From Ectothiorhodospira sp. BSL-9 (lineage in GTDB: Bacteria > Pseudomonadota > Gammaproteobacteria > Ectothiorhodospirales > Ectothiorhodospiraceae): a stretch of 64,000 nt of DNA. Below the pieces are notes generated by a model. That model worked only from the letters and a program-made list of their open reading frames with translations. It ran no database searches and was not told the DNA's origin. The position numbers and the translations under genes are program-made. The DNA lies in contig NZ_CP011994.1 of the NCBI RefSeq assembly GCF_001632845.1, forward strand, positions 3,234,001 to 3,298,000. Direction: 5' to 3'. Each line of letters begins with the position of its first letter. The stretch's first letter is position 1. Shown here piece by piece: positions 60,116 to 64,000 of this stretch.

Positions 60116-60967
60116 ATGAACAAGGTCATTGCCTGTATTGATGGCTCGCGCTCGTCGTTATCCGTGTGTGATTACGCCGCCTGGGCCAGCCGGCGCATGG
60201 ACTCGCCACTCACCCTGCTGCATGTGATCCATAATCCCCATGCCGAATCCCAGCGGGATCTGAGCGGCAACCTCAGCCTGGGGGGCCGCGAAGCCCTGCT
60301 GGAGCAGATGGTGGAAGCCGAGGAGCAGCGCGGCAAACTGTTGCGGGAACAGGGGCGCGCCATCCTGGCCGATGCCCTGGATCGGGTGCGGGCCAACGGC
60401 GTCGCCGAGCCCGGCAGCCTGCTGCGCAATGATGGCGTCACCGCGGCCCTGGACGATATCCAGGAGGAGGCCCGTCTGGTGGTGGTGGGCAAGCAGGGCA
60501 AGGATGGCGACATGCTCAAGCAGCATGTGGGGAGCCACCTGGAGAGCATCATCCGCACCCTGAAGCGCGGCGTGCTGGTAGCCCCCCTGGAATACCGGGA
60601 GCCGGAGCGTTTCCTGATCGCCTACGATGGCAGCGCCACGGCGCATACCGTGGTGGAAAAGGTCTCGGAGAGCCCACTGCTCAAGGGGCTGGAGGCTCAT
60701 GTTCTGATGGTGGGCGAGGACAATCAGGAAAACCGCTCACGCCTGGACAATGCCCGCGGCACGCTGGCCCAGAAAGGCTTCGATGTGCGCTCGGAGATCC
60801 GCAGCGGCGAGGTGGCGGAAGCCGTCTGCGCATACCGCCAGGAACACGACATCCACCTGCTGGCCATGGGGGCCTACGGCCACTCCCGGCTGCGGCGCTG
60901 GTTTGTGGGCAGCACCACCACCAACATGATCATGCGGTCGCCGATTCCGCTGATCATCCTGCGATGA
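60116..60967 (+). CDS. Tandem universal stress protein
   Basis: The 283-residue protein has two Usp domains. The first begins MNKVIACIDGSRSSLSVCDY and ends near VGSHLESIIRTLKRGVLVAP; the second starts ERFLIAYDGSATAHTVVEKV and ends in GAYGHSRLRRWFVGSTTTNM with the ATP-binding type Gly pattern and SPIPLIILR. GGAGGA precedes the ATG at 60116. It probably responds to the state of the SulP transporter or of energy supply. Confidence 0.92.
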   Translation: MNKVIACIDGSRSSLSVCDYAAWASRRMDSPLTLLHVIHNPHAESQRDLSGNLSLGGREALLEQMVEAEEQRGKLLREQGRAILADALDRVRANGVAEPGSLLRNDGVTAALDDIQEEARLVVVGKQGKDGDMLKQHVGSHLESIIRTLKRGVLVAPLEYREPERFLIAYDGSATAHTVVEKVSESPLLKGLEAHVLMVGEDNQENRSRLDNARGTLAQKGFDVRSEIRSGEVAEAVCAYRQEHDIHLLAMGAYGHSRLRRWFVGSTTTNMIMRSPIPLIILR

Positions 60968-61221
60968 AGAACGCCTCCTCCACGTGCAGACACGCCTCTA
61001 ACTGTCATGCCGCCGGGCGCGCAGCACCCCCGATGATGAAAGATAATGGGGTGCTGTCGCCTTGGGCAGAGGGCCCTCCTACTGGGAGAAGGAGGCAGGC
61101 ATCGCTGGCGACATGGCAGGCGAAAAAAACACGGCTGAAAGGGGCATTTTGCTGGAGTTTGGGTGTCTCAACAAACAGGGGACAGGCGAATTTAACCTGA
61201 TGCCCCGCTCTCTTCCCGCCC

Positions 61222-62361
61222 ATGCAGGTATTTCCCGTGCCCAGAATCGATCCCCCCGTGGCCTGGCCCACTTCGCTGTTTTTTGCATTCACCAATCTGC
61301 TGGCGCTAACCGTGGTGCCCTGGTGGGGATTCACCCAGGGGTACAGCAGTTGGGCATGGCTGGCCTTCGGGGTGCTGCTGGCCCTTGGCGGCATGAGTAT
61401 CACCGTGGGTTATCATCGTCTCTGGGCCCATCGTACCTTCAAGGCCCGCTGGCCCCTGAGACTGTTGCTGGCTGTGTTCGGTGCCATGGCATTGCAGAAC
61501 AGCATCTACAATTGGGCGGCCCGGCATCGCAATCATCACCGGTACGTGGACGATGTGGATCGCGACCCCCACTCCATTCGGTCTGGATTCTGGCACGCAC
61601 ATATAGGGTGGATGTTGCGGGAGTGGCCCGCGAGCCAGCCCGATTTCAGCACCGTGAAGGACCTGACCCGGGACCCCATTGTGCGCTTTCAGCACCGGTA
61701 CTACTGGCTGCTGGCCTGGTCCACCAATCTGCTGTTTCCCCTGACCCTGGGCTTGATGCTGGGGGATGTGGTGGGCATGCTGCTGCTGGCGGGGGTTTTG
61801 CGGCTGGTGGTCAGCCACCATTTCACCTTTTTCATCAACTCTCTGGCCCATACCTGGGGCAAACGCCCCTACAGCGATGACAACACGGCCGTGGACAATG
61901 CCCTGGTGGCGCTGGTGACCTGGGGTGAGGGCTACCACAACTATCACCACGCCTTCCAGTCGGACTACCGTAATGGAATCCACTGGTGGCAGTACGATCC
62001 CTCCAAGTGGTTCATCAACCTGTGTGCCTGGGTGGGGTTGGCACACGACCGTCGGCGCATACCCCGCTTCAGGATCCAGCGGGCCCGGGTTTCCACCCAG
62101 TTTGTCAGGCTTCGGGCGCGGCTTGAGGCCACGGGCGTGGCCCCTACCTGGAGTGAGGCCCTGGACAGGGAATATCAGCAGTTCAAGGAGACCGTAACCC
62201 AGTGGCAGCAGTGGCAGGCACGCCGGGTAAAGGTCGGGCGGGAGGCGCTGCGCGACCGCTGGACACGCATCGAACTGCGAACAGCCTACAAGGAACTGGA
62301 GTATCGCCTGCGGATGCAGCGCCGGCGTCTGCGGGTACTGCATGCAGCGCTCTCCCAGTGA
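61222..62361 (+). CDS. Acyl-CoA/acyl-lipid desaturase
   Basis: The 379-residue membrane enzyme has the three histidine boxes of the delta-9 class: HRLWAH (65-70), HRNHH (102-106) and HNYHH near residue 240, with four hydrophobic spans between. It introduces a double bond in fatty acyl chains using O2, so it would work only in oxic conditions. A charged C-terminal extension of about 90 residues rich in Arg and Gln forms a likely coiled coil. A GTG at 61237 is an alternative start. Confidence 0.9.
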   Translation: MQVFPVPRIDPPVAWPTSLFFAFTNLLALTVVPWWGFTQGYSSWAWLAFGVLLALGGMSITVGYHRLWAHRTFKARWPLRLLLAVFGAMALQNSIYNWAARHRNHHRYVDDVDRDPHSIRSGFWHAHIGWMLREWPASQPDFSTVKDLTRDPIVRFQHRYYWLLAWSTNLLFPLTLGLMLGDVVGMLLLAGVLRLVVSHHFTFFINSLAHTWGKRPYSDDNTAVDNALVALVTWGEGYHNYHHAFQSDYRNGIHWWQYDPSKWFINLCAWVGLAHDRRRIPRFRIQRARVSTQFVRLRARLEATGVAPTWSEALDREYQQFKETVTQWQQWQARRVKVGREALRDRWTRIELRTAYKELEYRLRMQRRRLRVLHAALSQ

Positions 62362-62456
62362 ACAGGGTCATTGCCCCCCGACCGCCCTGCCCAGCCTGCC
62401 GCCAAAGCTTCCCGCCTCTGCCTTAACGTGAAAGAACCAGGTCAGCTACAGCCACT

Positions 62457-62483
62457 CCCTTCTCCCCCGAGGGGGGAGAAGGG
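62457..62483. terminator. Hairpin between convergent desaturase and mogA
   Basis: CCCTTCTCCCCC (62457-62468) and GGGGGAGAAGGG (62472-62483) form a 12-bp perfect stem with a three-base loop. It lies between converging genes and likely ends both transcripts. Confidence 0.6.
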
Positions 62484-62537
62484 CTTGTAACGTATCTTTC
62501 ATCATCTGGGGTGACTCACCACCGTGATGCATGAGCG

Positions 62538-63137
62538 TTAGGCTCCACGGTCAGGAGGGCGGCGACCTGCTGGCCGGAATGCCTTGCACACCTTGGGGTC
62601 GGCTTCCAGATAGGGGCCCCCGATCAGGTCGATGCAGTAGGGCACGGCAGCAAAAATGCCATGCACGGGCGGTGAGGCATCGGGAAGACCTGCCAGGGTT
62701 TCGGCAATGGCCTTAGGCTGACCCGGAAGATTGATGATCAAGGCGCTGCCCCTGACGACCCCCACCTGGCGCGAGAGAATGGCGGTGGGAACGAAGGTCA
62801 GACTGATCTGGCGCATCTGCTCGCCAAAACCCGGCATGACCCGGTCGGCCACCGCCAGAGTCGCCTCCGGCGTGACATCACGCGGCGCCGGTCCGGTGCC
62901 CCCGGTGGTCAGCACCAGATGGCATTCGGCCTCATCCACCAGTTCGATCAGCGTTTCGCTGATGATCTTCTCATCGTCGGGAATCAGGCGCGTCTCCCAG
63001 TTCAGGGGATTGTGCAGTGCACGTCCCAGCCAGTCTTGCAGGGCGGGAATCCCCTGATCTTCGTATACACCGCTGGAGGCCCGGTCGCTGACGGAAACAA
63101 CGCCGATTCTTACCGCTTCGCAGGTTGAGATGGTCAC
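62538..63137 (-). CDS. mogA: Molybdopterin adenylyltransferase
   Basis: MogA adenylates molybdopterin before molybdate insertion. The 199-residue protein has IGVVSVSDRASSGVYEDQGI, the nucleotide motif LVLTTGGTGPAPRDVTPEAT and LIINLPGQPKAIAETL. The motif TxGGTG and PAPRD fit MogA better than MoaB. It follows, at 130 nt, the PepSY-flavodoxin gene in the same direction. Confidence 0.92.
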   Translation of the reverse strand: MTISTCEAVRIGVVSVSDRASSGVYEDQGIPALQDWLGRALHNPLNWETRLIPDDEKIISETLIELVDEAECHLVLTTGGTGPAPRDVTPEATLAVADRVMPGFGEQMRQISLTFVPTAILSRQVGVVRGSALIINLPGQPKAIAETLAGLPDASPPVHGIFAAVPYCIDLIGGPYLEADPKVCKAFRPAGRRPPDRGA

Positions 63138-63269
63138 TGGCTGCTATCTCTCGAATTAAGGAAAGTGGTTGCCGATGACAGGCAAGCCCGAGCATTGTAC
63201 GGCAACAGGCAGAGGCCCAGTATCCAGGGCCTACCCCAGTGCGGAAGGCGCCATACCTATGGAAGATCC

Positions 63270-64000
63270 TCAACCTGTGGGAGCGGCCCCCAGGGAACGC
63301 AACAGGGTCTGCCATTGAGCCAGGGCGGCCTCGGGACTGCTGCCGTCCATTTCAATGCGGGGTGCGAGAGCTTTTGCACCACAGAATTTCAGCCAGGCAT
63401 CCAGGTCCCGGCCAAAGGCGCAGAAATGGGGATAGCCGCGATCACCCAGTGCCAGCAGCGCATACTCCAGCGTGCTTTGATCCGGGCAGGGTTGTTTCAT
63501 CAGGCTGACAAAGGGGCGGGCCGACGCAGGCGCCTCCCCCTCACCGAAGGTGGAGGCGATGAACAACACGCGCCCCATGTCCTTGAGGTCATTCGGGGTC
63601 AGGGTGCCCAGTGGGTGGACTGTCACGGCAAGGCCGGCGGCCTGGAACGCCCCGGCTGTCTTCCAGGCCTGGGTCTCGGCGTTGCCGGTCTGGCTGGCGA
63701 AGACCACATGGATGCGCTCGCCCTCCCCGGTCCCACTGTCGCCCGAGGGATTGAGCCCGGCCTGAAGCAGGGCCGACCGGGCCACCTGGGCCTTGCGGCG
63801 GCGATCGATATACAGCACCAGCCCCGTGATGGCGAACAGGGGCATGATCAAACTGGCCACCATCATGGCGATGCGGCCGGGCATGCCGAAGAACGAGCCG
63901 CTGTGCAGCGGCAGCATGCTGGACATGAGCTTTTCATTCAGGGGACGGTCCGCATAGCGGACATGGTTTTGCACGTCGCCGGTGCCGGCCGCCAGGGTCA
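63270..64000 (-). CDS. PepSY-anchored flavodoxin-domain reductase, C-terminal part
   Basis: The minus-strand frame is open to the window edge. It shows the end of a PepSY-type membrane region (MPGRIAMMVASLIMPLFAIT, then GLVLYIDRRRKAQ) and a flavodoxin domain (IHVVFASQTGNAETQAWKTA; LFIASTFGEGEAPASARPF; LLALGDRGYPHFCAFGRDLD) that should bind FMN. The FMN loop SQTGNAE and the GDRGY motif are intact. No FAD/NADPH domain follows, so the reductase partner is separate. Its last codons coincide with a copy of the REP-like head GTGGGAGCGGCC. Confidence 0.85.
   Translation of the reverse strand, partial: TLAAGTGDVQNHVRYADRPLNEKLMSSMLPLHSGSFFGMPGRIAMMVASLIMPLFAITGLVLYIDRRRKAQVARSALLQAGLNPSGDSGTGEGERIHVVFASQTGNAETQAWKTAGAFQAAGLAVTVHPLGTLTPNDLKDMGRVLFIASTFGEGEAPASARPFVSLMKQPCPDQSTLEYALLALGDRGYPHFCAFGRDLDAWLKFCGAKALAPRIEMDGSSPEAALAQWQTLLRSLGAAPTG

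Overview
The window looks like the chromosome of a purple sulfur gammaproteobacterium, most plausibly in the Ectothiorhodospiraceae. It joins a block of core genes in an order I recall from Pseudomonas-type gammaproteobacteria (pheA, serC, gyrA, mtnA, mtaD, ubiG, gph) to a photosynthesis gene cluster (bchP, bchG, ppsR, ppaA, bchF, bchN, bchB, bchM, puhA, puhB, puhC, puhE, bchJ). The sequence is GC-rich with strong third-position bias. Family assignment is inference; the phototrophy calls rest on recognisable proteins.

Layout. 1-9.3 kb: amino-acid biosynthesis, gyrase, methylthioadenosine salvage, ubiquinone and phosphoglycolate genes. 9.4-10.9 kb: a hydrolase fused to a membrane domain. 11-27.3 kb: the photosynthesis cluster, with a leftward arm (ppaA, ppsR, bchG, bchP, a small membrane protein, type II IPP isomerase fni) and a rightward arm (bchFNB, bchM, puhABC, puhE, bchJ, then a DUF4139 protein). 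Genes commonly found in these arms (bchH, bchL, lhaA, acsF, the pucC-like gene between bchG and bchP) are absent here, and puhE carries a frameshift at a G run. 27.4-34.3 kb: glycogen/alpha-glucan genes (malQ, GH57 amylase, glgC, and divergent glgB).

34.3-37.8 kb: a tRNA-Ala(CGC) followed by debris of an integrative conjugative element: GGGGGCAAC repeats abutting a truncated integrase, a truncated IS701-type transposase, an AlbA_2 regulator with a tiny overlapping gene, and a truncated MobH-type relaxase that ends at further copies of the repeat. 37.9-42.3 kb: two divergent diguanylate cyclase genes, one with a periplasmic heme-c motif. 42.4-45.5 kb: a higBA relic and an animal-type heme peroxidase gene split by a complete IS3-family element with a -1 slippery heptamer. 

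45.5-64 kb: accessory and transport genes: a chemoreceptor with a zinc-box-like periplasmic motif, a DUF2254 relic, a YihY/BrkB protein, a TRIC-type channel, a Na/Pi cotransporter, MgtE, a TorF-type porin, a large PAS-GGDEF-EAL protein, a SulP transporter with a tandem universal stress protein, a fatty-acid desaturase, MogA, and the 3' part of a PepSY-flavodoxin protein running off the right edge. Two genes are cut by the window edges: pheA on the left and the flavodoxin gene on the right.
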